Shown here: in pieces, positions 36,553 to 48,900 of the stretch
Layout: every line of letters starts with the position of its first letter
How positions within the stretch are numbered: the first letter of the stretch is position 1
NCBI GenBank assembly: GCA_003996215.1
Contig: QJPP01000034.1
Location: 496,001-560,000 of the forward strand
Length of the DNA stretch: 64,000 bases
Source of the DNA: Jaltomata sinuosa
Taxonomy: Eukaryota; Streptophyta; Magnoliopsida; Solanales; Solanaceae
Direction: 5' to 3'
Notes under the pieces: generated by a model
Told to the model about the DNA's origin: nothing
What the model saw: the letters and a program-made list of their open reading frames with translations, nothing else
Database searches by the model: none
Translations under genes and position numbers: made by a program

Positions 36553-37830
36553 ATGGTTTCCGGCGACTGTACATCGTTCGCCGGTGCTACTACTCCGATC
36601 AAACTGACCCTTACCCACTCCCGGAGTTACATCAAACAGCTGCAGCAGCACTTGCCGATTTCGGTTTACTCTGAAATCTCTTCCTCATCGGAGCAAATCG
36701 CCGGCAGTGAAGATCTTTTAACTGAAATATTCCTCCGATTACCCCCAAAATCTCTACTTCGTTTCCAGTGCGTATCAAAACACTGGCTTTCCCTAATTTC
36801 CAGTACCCATTTGCGCCGCCTCCACACTCGTCGGAATGCTACCTCCTCTGCTTCCACTGTCGGTGTTTTCTTGTGCCGACACCCAAATTATGATTTTCTT
36901 ACTCTTAATGAAGAAAGCTTATCCTCAATGGGTCGGATCTACGACCGTTTATCCGATTTTCGCGATGGCAAAGTTCTCTGTAATGTCAACTCTTGTAATG
37001 GGCTTTTATGCCTTGGTTTTAAATCGGATGATTCAAAGACCGAATTTTACGTTTACAATCTTACTACAGGTCATTACAGGTTTATTCCGGTGCCGGAGAC
37101 AATGGAAGTCAAAAGTATGAACTTAGCATTCGATCCCAAAATATCCGACAATTACGATGTTGTTTGTGTTTGGGTCTCTGGATCGGAAAATCGACTTCGT
37201 TTCTCAGTGTATTCATCTTGTTCTGGGAGGTGGAGGCATTCAAATGAACACTGTAATAAAGTTGATTTATGCTGCTATGGTGGAGTTTTCTGGAAAGGGG
37301 CTGTTCATTGGTTTAGTCAAACAGGCCCTTTTTTGTGCTTCCAAGTTGATAGCTGTCTCTTTAAATCAATCCCCAGTACTCAAATTCCTGAAGGTCAGTG
37401 GTACAGAAACATTGAGTATTTTGGGGAATCTGGTGGCCATTTGCATCTTATTGAGATTCACAAACCTCAAGATATAGAGTTTAATGTTTTGGAATTGAAG
37501 AGTGATTACTCTTCTTGGTTTGTGAAGTATAGAGTGAATCTTGAATTTCTGACCAGTTTGTATCCAGCTATGGTGAATCAAGAACTGTATCCTCCTGAAG
37601 ATTATAACTTTCCATATGCATTTACTACCCTCTGTTTTCTAGCAGATGATGAAGGTAAGGCAAGGCTATTGATATCACTTCCAGGGAAAATTGTTTTGTA
37701 TGATGTGAATAATGGGATTGTGAAAGAGCTAGCTGATATAAAGCCTGATTCTTTCAGAAATTTCATTGGTGGTGCACGGTATGATTGTTTTGATGCCTAT
37801 ACACATGTTGAAACACTGGCTTTTGTTTGA
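36553..37830 (+). CDS. F-box protein with F-box-associated domain
   Basis: Intronless, 425 residues. The F-box spans about residues 52-92 (EDLLTEIFLRLPPKSLLRFQ, then CVSKHWLSLISS), the segment that binds the SKP1 subunit of SCF ubiquitin ligases. An F-box-associated beta domain follows (about 135-400), with family blocks such as CNGLLCLG, YVYNLTTGHYRFIPVP, FDPKISDNYDVVCVW, SVYSSCSGRWRHS, GGVFWKGAVHWFS and GHLHLIE; this part would choose the substrate, which cannot be told from sequence. The N-terminal 50 residues are low in order. The ATG is the first in frame, and its surroundings match the start of the pseudogene 3.6 kb upstream, which supports this start. Plant F-box genes of this class often stand in tandem arrays with many dead copies, as here. 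Confidence 0.93.
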   Translation: MVSGDCTSFAGATTPIKLTLTHSRSYIKQLQQHLPISVYSEISSSSEQIAGSEDLLTEIFLRLPPKSLLRFQCVSKHWLSLISSTHLRRLHTRRNATSSASTVGVFLCRHPNYDFLTLNEESLSSMGRIYDRLSDFRDGKVLCNVNSCNGLLCLGFKSDDSKTEFYVYNLTTGHYRFIPVPETMEVKSMNLAFDPKISDNYDVVCVWVSGSENRLRFSVYSSCSGRWRHSNEHCNKVDLCCYGGVFWKGAVHWFSQTGPFLCFQVDSCLFKSIPSTQIPEGQWYRNIEYFGESGGHLHLIEIHKPQDIEFNVLELKSDYSSWFVKYRVNLEFLTSLYPAMVNQELYPPEDYNFPYAFTTLCFLADDEGKARLLISLPGKIVLYDVNNGIVKELADIKPDSFRNFIGGARYDCFDAYTHVETLAFV

Positions 37831-38031
37831 GTTTCTTGTTTTTTGTATTCTGAATTACACTTTGTAATTTAGTTTGGTGAGGTGCAATATCAGATTTTCC
37901 ATTGTGTATGAGGCTTCCATAAGGATTGACATCTTGTAATTCCTTTATGCCCTGTTTCTCATGTTCAAATTAATGGAGTTTGAGTACTCTTATTAGTCAG
38001 AAGATTACAATGTCCTCTAAAGATTTTTTTT

Positions 38032-38125
38032 TTATCCGTCCGTAAAAGCTTGCATCCGTGACTCGAACTTATGATCTTCGAATTGAAAGTGAAAAGTGTA
38101 CCATTCGAGCAACTCTCTCTTATCG
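38032..38125 (-). mobile_element. tRNA-derived SINE fragment
   Basis: On the minus strand, GTTGCTCGAATGGT (A-box-like, 38113-38100) is followed by AAGTTCGAGTCAC (B-box-like, 38070-38058) at tRNA-like spacing. It differs from the SINE at 29.5 kb. The tail and target duplication are not clear. Confidence 0.5.
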
Positions 38126-38129
38126 TTCT

Positions 38130-41100
38130 CTAAAGATTCCATTTTCTCTTTTTAATCATAAAATTGGCTCTGAATAGAGTAGTGATCCCAAAATAAGGCT
38201 TCTTTTTGTGAAACAAATAATAGACCCAAATCTTACACTCTTGGGTCTAAAGTCTTCTTTTTTTCTCTCACAAAAAGCAGCCTCACATCTCAACTACTAA
38301 TAATGTATTTTTTTTTAATTAAAGACAACTACTAATGTGTTTTTATGAGGCACATATTATATAGGTGGAATAGTGTGGGAGATTTCTATTATTTGGCTTG
38401 AATGGTTAAATGAACTTTTTTCATTTACGACTTTTGCCAATAAATTCAACCTTTTAAACCCTTTTTCATTCGATCAGTGCGACGAGAATTTCTTTTTCCA
38501 TAAAACTATATGAAAAAAGAGACTGATATTAAGTACTTCGTTCATTCCAAATTATCTGACTCTTTTTGCTTTGAGATTCGAATTATGTCAATTTTAATTA
38601 ATATTTTTTAAAAAAAATATTTAATTAATCCCAAGTGATTTGGACTTTGGAGATCTTATTTCCTCTCAAATTTCCTTCTGGAATGAATTTCTTTTCACGT
38701 GGTGAAACTGAAACCTATTATTTTTTTCTTTGTCCACAAGTGTAGCGACGTTTCATAAAAGGACCACTTTGAGGGGACAATGTTGAAAAAATTGGCATAA
38801 ACAGTAGTTGTAGTTAATTAATACTAATGTTTTGTCCTATTGTCCACATTTAATTTTTAGCTACTTGCACCAGCTGTTAATTACCATTTCAATTATTTTA
38901 TGGATGAACGGGACTCCAGATTCCTAGGGTTTGTAAAAGTACAACTATATACAAAAAGAAAAATTAAGTTCATTAATAGCTCCCAAATTAAGTTAAATAC
39001 TTTTCCCATTTTAATTTATATATTTTATTTTGACTAGACATAAAATTTAAAATATAAAAAAAAATTAAAATTTTATAATATTAAATTAAAAATATAATAT
39101 ATATTAAAATATTTTTTAATTCTATTATCTTAAACATGACAGATATAAACTGGTGAAATATAAAATAGAGAAAATTAGGTAAATTATCAGCTCATCAAAC
39201 TTATTTACATCCAAAATAGCTCACTTTAAAATTATCACTCATTTATTACATAATTATTTATACAATATCGATACACATTTAAATATTATTTATACAATAT
39301 CAATACATGTTTATATAATATTGATAGACATTTATATACCATTTATATAATGCTGATACATTACATAACTTTTATACATTATCGATACATTACATATATA
39401 TTCAGTTATTTTTTTATAACTTTTTTTCCTGACTAATTTATTTTTGAGTTATTTTTTTATAAAGAAAATTTGACTATATTTATTATAAATTAATTACTTT
39501 TTTATACATATTTAAAATTATCCCTATAAATTATTCTCGTCACATGACATATGGGGCCTCCCGCCTCCCTATGTGAAACTTACGATTCCCTCGTTTCAAA
39601 TTATTTGGGTTTCATTAATATTTGTTTGTGGTGATATCCAGATGCAAGTAAAGCTGCCTTAATAAGACAAATATGACTTTGTTGTAGTATATACAATCAC
39701 GGATTTACTTGATTTCAGGTAAAAAAATAAATAGTGATAGATAAATTTAGTAGCTAAATGATTTTCAGGTAGACTATGATAAAATTCTATCGTTTATGAG
39801 TAATTTAGTAATAAAGTTTATAATTAATTTCAATCCTTTTTAATGATATAAGATGCAAGAATTTTGTAAAGTTCTGGGTGCCTTCATTTCACTCAGATAA
39901 TAAAAAAGGTAATCTTATATTTTATTCTTTTCAATTTATGTCACACTGTTTGACTTGACATAAAATTTATAAAAAAAAATTTGTTTTTTAAAATTTATGG
40001 TATAAAACACTTCTTGATTATTTATGTGGATAGAAATTATTTATTAAAAGGTAAAAAGAAAAATTGAAAATTAAATTATTTCTAATTTTAGAAAAATAAC
40101 ATACTTTTCAAAAAGAATTAAAAAAAAAATGTATCAAATAAAGTGAGATAAATATCACGTTTATATTCGCATGTAGCGAGTAGACTATGATATTTGCATT
40201 TCATAATTTGGAAAAGTAGATCATGATGAGTAGCACTATAAAAAGATATTTAATTTCTTGCGAGTAAAACGTGCTTTTTTCTGTTGAGGTTGTCTGTGTT
40301 AGAAATGCACTTGGATTCTTATGTAGAGTATTCATTTGATAGTGAGATATGGAAAGGACTTTAGACCTTTTTTTAAAAATTGTTCAGTTTTTTGTGGTAA
40401 ATTCTATATTTTTATTATAAAATTCACTAAATATTTATAAATATGTAATTGTAGATTCAATTAGTATTATATGAACTCATAAATTTCAAATCTTGAATCA
40501 GATGGATTACTCAGAAAGACCATTTTTACGCAGACAAGAGCAAATGAGCAATATGTGATTGATAGAGTTTCAAAACCACTAGATAGAGTACAAATTGAAT
40601 GTTCTCAATGATACTAAAAGGGTGTTTGGAGTGACTTATTTTAAGTGTTTTATTAAACTTTGTTTTTGAGGTGTTATAGAGACCACGCCCTTCATGAAGA
40701 TGCACATGTGAAAAATGCCACATTAATATTATATTTTTTGTCCTATGTCAAATTCACATAAAGTGAACATGATATTTTCAAACTATTTACTATACGAAAA
40801 CCAAAAAAAAACGACATGATTAGATCATTAGGGTCATTTGCGTCTTTAGCGACAGCATAATAAAAGAATTATGCTTAAGATCGGTGTCAAATGACAAAAG
40901 CAAAGTCTAATCCTATCATTCTCTAATAATAATAGACACTTGAGTACTCTTAACTTGTAGTAATTAATTAAATTAAATTAAATAAAAGAGCAACATCAGC
41001 AGAACACGTGAAAGATAAATTATTTCATTTTTAAAAGAAACCATCTCCGTCTGTGAATAAATAATGAAGAGTAAGCTATTGTACACAAGGGATCAATTAG

Positions 41101-41525
41101 AAGAATTCTAGAAAAAATATTTTAATATGAAACACATCGGTATGTTCATTAAATTTAACTCGTGAAAATATGATTCGTCATGACTTAGACTGGTTGCGCT
41201 GCCCGTGAAAAAGGTCATTTTAAGCATGGTCCCTTTGTTTATCCATCTGAGCATGAGCCAACATTGACCGCATAAATGGCCCAAATAGTAATTGAATATT
41301 TACATTAAATAAATCTGTCATATTATAATATATTAAGCATATAGTAATTGAACATTTAATTAAATAATTTACTTCATATTTTATTTAGATAAGGTCTCAA
41401 AATATTGTTTTAGACAATCACCTTCAAATTTATAGATTTTATGTGTAAGTATTATAGTCGATAGGTGTATCAATGTACTTGCTCACTTTATATTTATGAT
41501 TTGTACTTTGTATTATAGGGATTGG
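38130..41525. other. gene-free AT-rich DNA
   Basis: No gene. At 39236-39410 there is a loose repeat of TTATACAATATCGATACAT-type words (about 5-6 degenerate units). Worn Stowaway-like stretches occur near 38996-39160 and 39927-40152. The frame at 40526-40723 (minus) has no recognisable content. Confidence 0.5.
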
Positions 41526-41913
41526 AAAGAATTCATCTTTGAGTGCAGGTCTTTATATAATAATCTAGTCTTTAATCAGGGAGCTGGGAGCAGCAACGCC
41601 AGTGCACATTTTTAGGGAACAAAATCGATTAGCTGATGTACTTGCAAAAGAAGGCTCAGGAGCTGCAACTTTTGGTGTCCCCCACATCGAACTAGTTCCT
41701 CCATTGTGTGCTGTTAGCATTTTTGAGGCAGACAAAACAAGAATTTTATTTTCTTGTTCAGTTAAACAATCATCTATTTTCCGACTGGATCGGGATGTGA
41801 CCCAGGAATCTAACTCAGAGCCCAACAGCGATGTTGAAGGGCTAGACACTCTTTAACTGCAGTTCTTTAATATAAACCCTCATTACCAAAAGAAAAAAAA
41901 AAGAATTCATCTT
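41526..41913 (+). mobile_element. 5'-truncated LINE 3' end with RNase H remnant
   Basis: AAAGAATTCATCTT occurs at 41526-41539 and again at 41900-41913, directly after an A-rich tail (41889-41902). This is the 14-bp target duplication and poly-A of a target-primed retroposition. Between them is the very end of a LINE RNase H-like domain: VHIFREQNRLADVLAKEGS (codons from 41602), the region of the final catalytic Asp in plant LINE RNase H, then a short tail to TAA at 41854-41856. Upstream codons (ECRSLYNNLV from 41541) are one frame off and joined by a deletion, so the piece is not functional. The inserted length is about 360 bp. Confidence 0.75.
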
Positions 41914-42724
41914 ATAGTTAACTAACAATATTTTTTTATCATATTTACAAGAGATTTTTATTTTTACACATAATTTTTTTATTTTTAATAAGAAATTTCA
42001 AAAAGTTATTTTCTTTTATTGATTTTATAAATGGGCAAGAGATCCTAATTCCTCGATTATGAAAAGACCTATGAACATTAACATAGGGGGTGGGGATTAA
42101 GTATTGTAAATTCCTTTTATTTATTTATCTTCATCGTTTTAGCCTTTTTATGATTTTTGTTCTTCACATGTTTTTACTTTTAAAGTTTTCATATAAGTCA
42201 AATAAATTAGTCGATGTAAATGATTTTTATGATCATTTATTACGTATAAAAATAAAAATCTCTTGAAAAGAAAAATCAAAATAAATTTGATCTTAAATTA
42301 AAAAGAAATTCATAAAGAGTTGTAATATTAAATCTCTCAAATAGTTAGATAAAAAGAAGCCAACAATTTTAGATTTTGAATTTTAAAAAAAAGGGAAAAT
42401 AAATGAAGACATCGCACAGTTGATTTTTGGAACTTTGAAAAGTTTCTCAAAGTTTACTAAATATACAAAAATAGCATGGTATCTATAGAGTAATAAAGTG
42501 ATAACCCAAGGGTATAAATGTTATTCTAAAAACAGAACTAATAGGTCGAAGTTCATAGTACAATTTAGAATGCTTTTAGTACATTTACTATTGCATTGTT
42601 CGTCCTCTTAAGCCGTTTATATAGGAAAAACTACACATATAGGCATACTTAAGACCTTAATTAGCCAATATAGCCTAAGTTTGTATTAATTACAAATTAT
42701 ATCCAAATAACAATACTTTGAAAA

Positions 42725-42872
42725 ACTCTCTCCTCCTCTCCTATTTGCTCGCCTCTCCCCCTCTCTGTCGCTGCCTCTGCCTCCCTCTCTCTCACTACCT
42801 CTGCCCGCCTCTCTCCCCCTCTCCCTCTCTCTCGCTGCCTCCCTTCGCCCCTCTCTCTCTTTCTCTCTTGAA
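42725..42872. repeat. polypyrimidine (CT-rich) tract
   Basis: About 150 bp almost wholly C/T on the plus strand with CTCTCTC and CCTCTC words. The open frames on both strands here (Ser/Leu/Pro-rich, or Arg/Glu/Gly-rich) are low-complexity artefacts. Such tracts can form triplex DNA or act as pyrimidine patches in leaders, but there is no gene next to it. Confidence 0.85.
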
Positions 42873-43079
42873 TTCCTATTGTCCTCCATTGTCGTTACTT
42901 CTTGCTTTCTCTTTCAATCTCTGTAGTCTGTATTAGTCTCTATCTCTATTGGGTTTTCTTTATTAATCAATTTTCTCAACTGGGTCGCCTTCTATTTCCC
43001 ACTAGGTCACTCTGGTTCTTGAAATCTTGAATTCTTATTATCCCTATGAACGAATAAAAAAGAGGTTTGTGTTGTATTA

Positions 43080-43450
43080 GTGGATACATTTGTTGCTTTA
43101 TACAATTGTATTCGTTGATATACTTGTATTTGTTAATATGAATTGTATTCGTTCATAGATTTGTATTTTGTTGATATGAATTGTACACTTGTATTTGTTG
43201 ATATGAATTGTATTCGTTGATACAACTTGAACAATCCAAATACAAATGATATAAACGATACATTTGTATTTGTATATGATAGACTAAAAAAATACAAATG
43301 ATGCATATACTTATTTATATACAAATACAACTGATAAATTTAATATATTTGAAGGAGAGATAAAGATGTGAAAATACAAAATACAAGAGGAATACAATCA
43401 TTAATTAGCTACTGTATTTGTATTTTATATCAAATACAGTAAATTGCATA
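43080..43450. repeat. degenerate ATTTGTATTCGTTGATA-type repeat region
   Basis: Words such as TTGTATTTGTTGATATGAAT and ATACAAATGATA recur irregularly in both orientations. Together with the polypyrimidine tract and the flanks ACTACACATATAGGC (42630) and GCCTATTTTCGCCTATAG (43528), it may belong to one larger solanaceous repeat from about 42.6 to 43.6 kb, but the ends are not clear. Confidence 0.45.
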
Positions 43451-43905
43451 CAGTTGATACATCGGGTACCAGCAAAAATGAATACATCGGGCTACAGATT
43501 GTAATTATTGAAAGTGTTGCTATGTTAGCCTATTTTCGCCTATAGTTAGGCTATTTCTGAAAGTTGCCCGTTTATATATAGTAGAACTAGATTGGCCATG
43601 AGCACGGGCCCAACATGCTGGGTTTCGATATCCTTTTTTTACTGTAACAATACAACTTAAATAGTTTTAACTACATCTAGCAAAATGACTTTGTGCTAAC
43701 ATAGGTAGGAAAGTAACACTCTCATGTACATGTGAGAGAGATAAGCTCATATATATACCTTTTGAATTATATTGATCATGTTTCAATCTTGTATCAAAAT
43801 AGATAAAAAACATCAAACACTGATTTATTCTGAAGTAACAATAACCAATAGTCTATGTACAATATGTGCCTATTCGGGCACTTTTACATTATAATAAGTG
43901 CATAA

Positions 43906-43968
43906 GACCATCCCATGAATCAAACAGACCATCCCATGAATCAAACAGACCATCCCATGAATGAAACA
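43906..43968. repeat. 21-bp tandem repeat, three copies
   Basis: GACCATCCCATGAATCAAACA occurs three times head to tail, with one change in the last copy. Confidence 0.9.
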
Positions 43969-43969
43969 T

Positions 43970-46900
43970 TATAGATATATAAACTACATATCATCGAATG
44001 TGCTATATATGTAGCCTCCTCCTTAGCTGTAAAACACCTGTACAATTAAGAAGTAATATCAATTATCAGTGGTTATATCTCGAACATAAGAGGCCAAGAA
44101 AGACAATATGTATATGCCAAAGTAGAGTGAAGAACAAAAAAGTAAAGAACAACAAACAAAATTTTAAAGTTTTCAAGGTAATAGAAGGCAAGTGACGTAA
44201 TGGACCTCTAGACAGATGGTATGACCTGAAGCAGCTCCAAGATTCATATGCTAGTGAGTAGTGAGCTATACAATAAATCTAATACAATCTTAGGATATCC
44301 ATAATCAATCTAACAAATGTCTTACACTTGATATTCAAATCAATTTTGATTTAAAAGCAATAACAAATTCGACAGTTACGAGGTACACGAAGTAGCCGAA
44401 ATAAAAGTCAGAGAAAATAAAGCATATAGAGAGGGAAATGAAGAGGTATAAACCAGGAAAATTCTGAAATTCTTTTTGAGAAATTCTTTTTCATAAATAG
44501 CTAATAGCAGTATAGTGTTCACCTGTTACAGTGAGAAGGCGACGTTAGTTAACCAAATATTTCCCATCTTTGGAGAAGGAAAGATTACCGGCAAATTGCA
44601 ATATTGATATAGAGACGAAGATGCAAAAATCCTTGGTGAGTGTCATTGATTGGTCTTAAACCCCGCATGTGAAGTGAATCCATCCTCGTACATATCTCCA
44701 TGTATGCATCAGCGTCAAATATTATTAACAATTGTGCAGCTCTATATTTTTACTGGAACATATTATCAATCAAGTACAAACTCCTAGTGCTAAGTGAATG
44801 AGTTCAAAGTGTCGGGTCTCCATTAGAACTCAACATAAAGAGTTATTTTTATCCTCAAATTGACTTCAAGTGTATCAGCCATCTTGAAGAAGAAGATTAG
44901 AATAAATAGCTTGATACTAATGATCCTTAAAATTAAATCAAATTCTGGAGCAACCATATATGAAATAAAGAAGCTCATTCATTCATTTTCTATATTAATG
45001 AAGAACCAAGTTTGTAATAGACCTTTCTAAGCTCTTCCTTTTGTTCCTCTGTGGACAATCCATAACAGAAAAAATGACGCAAGTCTCAAGCATTTCCTAT
45101 TCTTTCTGCTGCTCTATGTTTTAAAGACGAAGTAAAAAACTGTTGAAAATCATCTGCACAAGTTCCAGATCAACAAAATTACTACAAATATTTTCATATA
45201 CACACATTGATCCCAATTTAATGACTTAGAACCAATAAAGTTATTTTGAAGGTAAACATGTTAAGTTAGCAACACAAAAAACGCACAATTCAACACCTAA
45301 TTTTACATTCATGACATATCCAAATTGAAGCAAAGCAGAAGAGAGAAAAACTTACTTGGGATGCTTTTCGGACCACCCTAACATGTTTGGTGTGCTCTTC
45401 AGCAGATTTTATAGTCACTTCATCTTCATTTTTGTACCTCACAGACCAACCTCATGCAACCCCGAACATATCTTCAAAAAAGTATCAAGCTTTATTAAAA
45501 TAAAGGGATATAAACATTCCATCCTTTCTCATTATCTGTAATACAGAGTGGCAGTGCACTCCAAGTCCTATTAAACGTTCATTGATCAGTAAATATGGGT
45601 AAACCATGTATCAAATAGCTCTGAGTACTTCACATTATCAATGAACAATACAATCAATCTAATATAAAATTTACACCTAAAAACTGAAAGTTTGTTTCAA
45701 ATGACCCTCTATGGTTCATGTACAGACGACATAACCTGCAAAGTTTATGAGCATATACCACAATTGCGTAATTACAATAATTCAAAATATTGGATTGCTC
45801 GACAAAAGCTTGTTCACAAATCGGCACTCTAGTTACCATTCTGCATCACGCGGATGTCCGAAGAGGATGTTTCTTATATGTATATCTAGCGTATCACCTT
45901 TAGATTCAGATTTTTATTATAATCATGGTGCCAGGTCTGGCCTGTGGGCATCTCAATTAATTCCACAGGATGTCTTCCACCTACCTGCCACCAACAACAG
46001 TCACCACCTCCATTTAAGGATGCTTAATTGTCCCGAGCATCTTTTTTCTTTTTGTTTCTTCATAAGGAAATTAAAACTAACACGTATGTTGAAATGTAAT
46101 CATCAAATAGGCCACAAGGAAAAACAGAGTCTCTAACATCTCTTTTTTTTCAGATACCTATCTCTCGAATCTCCACTGGCCACTCTCTTATTCTATCCGA
46201 CAATTTTTAAAAGTTTTAGCACATAGTACAACTTTCTATTGCTTTGTTCGTCCTTCTCTTCTTGGCTTATGAAATGCAAAATTAATCATAAAAATTCATA
46301 CCATTTTTTTTTCTTTCAGGAAAAAAAAGTTTATTCCTTTCCTTGCAATATGTGTCTCACAAAACATTATCAAACAACTACATTGAACTCTAAAAAACTT
46401 TGTGTGCAAGGTGGTCTATGAGTAATATGAACATCATATATGACACTGTAAAGTTGTAAACATGAGAAATGAGATGGTCATATAGTTATTAAGGTAAGAT
46501 TTTAAAAATAGTAGACGTCAATACTGTAAGGTCTTTTGCTTCCAATTTCAATTACCACAACTACAACTTTTTAGCAATGAATTTAAAATTAGCTTAAATC
46601 AGTCAATCAAAACTTTATCCAGTTATCACACCAAAGTAGAAATGTTTTAGCTGGCCATCCTTCCAACTACAATTCCGTCTATATACTTACATATTTATCA
46701 CACCAATACACAGATAAAATGCTCAAAAGAAACTTCTTTTGATTAAAATCCATTACATGTTCTCTCTCCCAACGAATATAGAATTTCAGGAATTCATCAT
46801 GGCGTCGAATGATCTACTCTTCATCGTGCTCACCTCAAGATCATAAGTAAGTTGAGGGGGAACCAAGAAATTGACAAGACAGACATGCATTACTGACCTT

Positions 46901-47412
46901 TGAAAAAAAAAATTCACAGCGCCTTTCTCTATTTTCGTTGTATTCTTCTTAATACCATTGGATGAGTACACACATGTGCAACATAATTAACAAAGAGGCA
47001 AAGGAACAAGAGATTTTATAGTAGCCTTCAATAAATTCAATTTTTTTTCTGTTGGGCCGAGCGATGTTGGAGGAAGAAAAGATAATAAAGGTTCCCAAAC
47101 AATACCCTAACAATCCTCTCAGATTTCATGCTTAAAAAACACATCGTCTAGGATATTGAAAGAGGGAGAAGAAATATATAAAAGCAAAAAACTTACCTGT
47201 TAGTCATACTGATACATACAATATCGTCAGAGCAAAGCTCGAACCACAATTAAAAAAATTCTGAAAGAAAATCAAAAGTGAGATACAAAATTAAAAATGA
47301 AAGAAATTAAATACATTTAAAAAAGTATTTCTAGAACAAAATAGTACAAAATGCATGATGTATTATTCATAGTTCAATCTAGTGGATCTGGGATTGAAAG
47401 AACTGAACAAAA
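43970..47412. other. no clear gene; minus strand has scattered splice-like signals
   Basis: No coding region is convincing. On the minus strand several exon-intron-like junctions appear (for example TTTCTTTCAG near 47260 and AACAG|GTAAGT near 47194, AAAG|GTCAGT near 46897, GCAG|GTAGG near 45986, AACAG|GTGAA near 44526). This may be the spliced 3' untranslated region of the minus-strand fragment described next, a non-coding transcript, or chance. The 129-codon plus-strand frame at 45747-46136 looks random. Confidence 0.3.
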
Positions 47413-47559
47413 TTATTCAGTTGTTTTAGGCATATCGTCAAACACCTTGGCTGCATCAAAGTTCTTCCCTTTCAGTACAAAATTCAAGAAGCTCTGCTGC
47501 ATATGTGCACCTAAGTAGAATTTTCTCGTGGAAGCGTTTGAGCAACTATCCACATGCAT
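47413..47559 (-). pseudogene. short coding-like fragment, possibly the end of a PPR-type gene
   Basis: Minus-strand frame from ATG 47559 to TAA 47413, 48 residues, ending GKNFDAAKVFDDMPKTTE. Its composition is protein-like and less AT-biased than its surroundings, and AAKVFDDMP resembles pentatricopeptide repeat wording. The rest of any such gene is missing upstream, where the DNA turns AT-rich and intron-like. It may be a last exon whose gene has been lost, or a transposed fragment. I cannot name it. Confidence 0.3.
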
Positions 47560-48855
47560 ATACAAAATTCACCAAAAACACGGGGAAAATGGAGTAAATC
47601 AAATATTGTATCTAAAATTGCCAACATGAACATCAAATCAAAAAGTAAACAAACTTCTGTAGAAATCTAAGTAAGTCCATAAAGAAAGAAGGAAAGAAAA
47701 AAAACAAACTGTATGTAATAAATAAACACTATATAGAAGCTAGAAGTTAGTAGAAGTAGAAATGTTAAATTAGAAACACAGATGAATTCGCAAATAACTC
47801 AAAGATGGCACCTTGCATGAAGACTCAAGTTAGAAACACAGAGAATTGTACAGAGTACTGAAGGAGAGCGTATGTAATTAAAATGGTACACGTAGTTTGA
47901 TAAAGCAAATGTGCAGTACACGTGTCTCTTTATCAATATTGTACAACTAGTGAAGTATATTAATAAAATTAGTAAATTTAAATTATAAAATTATTAAATA
48001 TATATATCTAATTTAATGATTGTAATAATGGTGTCAATTAAAGGTTCTAAGTAATTTTGTATTAGATAATGAAACGATTATAATAATACTAATAAAGTTA
48101 GCATTTATATATTATTTTTAGAATACGTTGTGAATTTGAAAAGGCAAAATTTGTGAACTTGAATATTGTTTTTAAAATATAGTCCCATTATTCTTTCCAC
48201 GATTTTTTTTTTTAGTTTTCACATTCTTTAATCTTTTTGAGATTAGTTATTATCTTTTTATTATAATTAGGCCATAGTCCATTTTAATTGCATTAGTTAA
48301 GTTGTTACTTGATTATAAAAAAGAAATAAGTTATATGATTCTTTAAAAAAAAATTATCCTCCTTTCTGTTTTCATCTTTTGTTCATTTATCATTTTTTTC
48401 TTTCCTTTGTTATTCCTTTCCTTCCACCCAATTCACCATCACCTAAATAAGTTCATCCTCTTTAAAAAGCCACAATATTTTTTCTTTTTCATTTTTCAGT
48501 TATTTTCTTTATTATTTATTTATTTTTTATTTTTCATAATTGTCTTTTCAATTATATTATTATATTTAAACTTAACTATTATTATGCAAATACCTTAAAT
48601 ATGGGAAGAAAAAATTACCTCCTTCAAATAACTTAGATAGTTATTGCATTGTGCCTTAAATTAGGGAAAGAGAGAGAAAAAATTGCTACATTTTTAACAA
48701 AATAAAAGAAAAATAGAAAATATAATTTTTAATTTGTACCTCTTTTTACTATTTTCAATATTGTTTATATAAAACAATATATATTACCCTTATATATTAG
48801 CGAACAAGGTGAGGACTAACACTGCAGTACTTAATTGTACATAATGTTGTGTGAA
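47560..48855. other. gene-free AT-rich DNA
   Basis: No gene. AGTTAGAAACACAGA is duplicated at 47769 and 47828. The Phe-rich frame at 48407-48598 is a T-rich artefact. Confidence 0.5.
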
Positions 48856-48900
48856 TCTATATATATATATAAAGGAGGAACATGGGGCTGCTGATGTGGC
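48856..48900 (+). mobile_element. Helitron-like 5' terminus
   Basis: TCTATATATATATATAAAGG, preceded by A and followed by a GGGGCTGCTGATGTGGCA stretch, has the look of a plant Helitron 5' end. I could not find a matching 3' hairpin plus CTRR downstream, so the extent is unknown. The sequence that follows (49080-49260) is leader-like and might be captured gene DNA. Confidence 0.4.

Noticed and set aside
42686..42936. Arg/Glu/Gly-rich frame (minus) and Ser/Leu/Pro-rich frame (plus)
   Set aside because: Both come from the polypyrimidine tract at 42725-42872.
43587..43640. CTAG next to GCACGGGCCCAACATGC, resembling a Helitron 3' end
   Set aside because: The hairpin is not complete and no matching 5' end was found.
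45747..46136. 129-codon plus-strand frame
   Set aside because: Its composition looks random; several better splice-like signals lie on the opposite strand.
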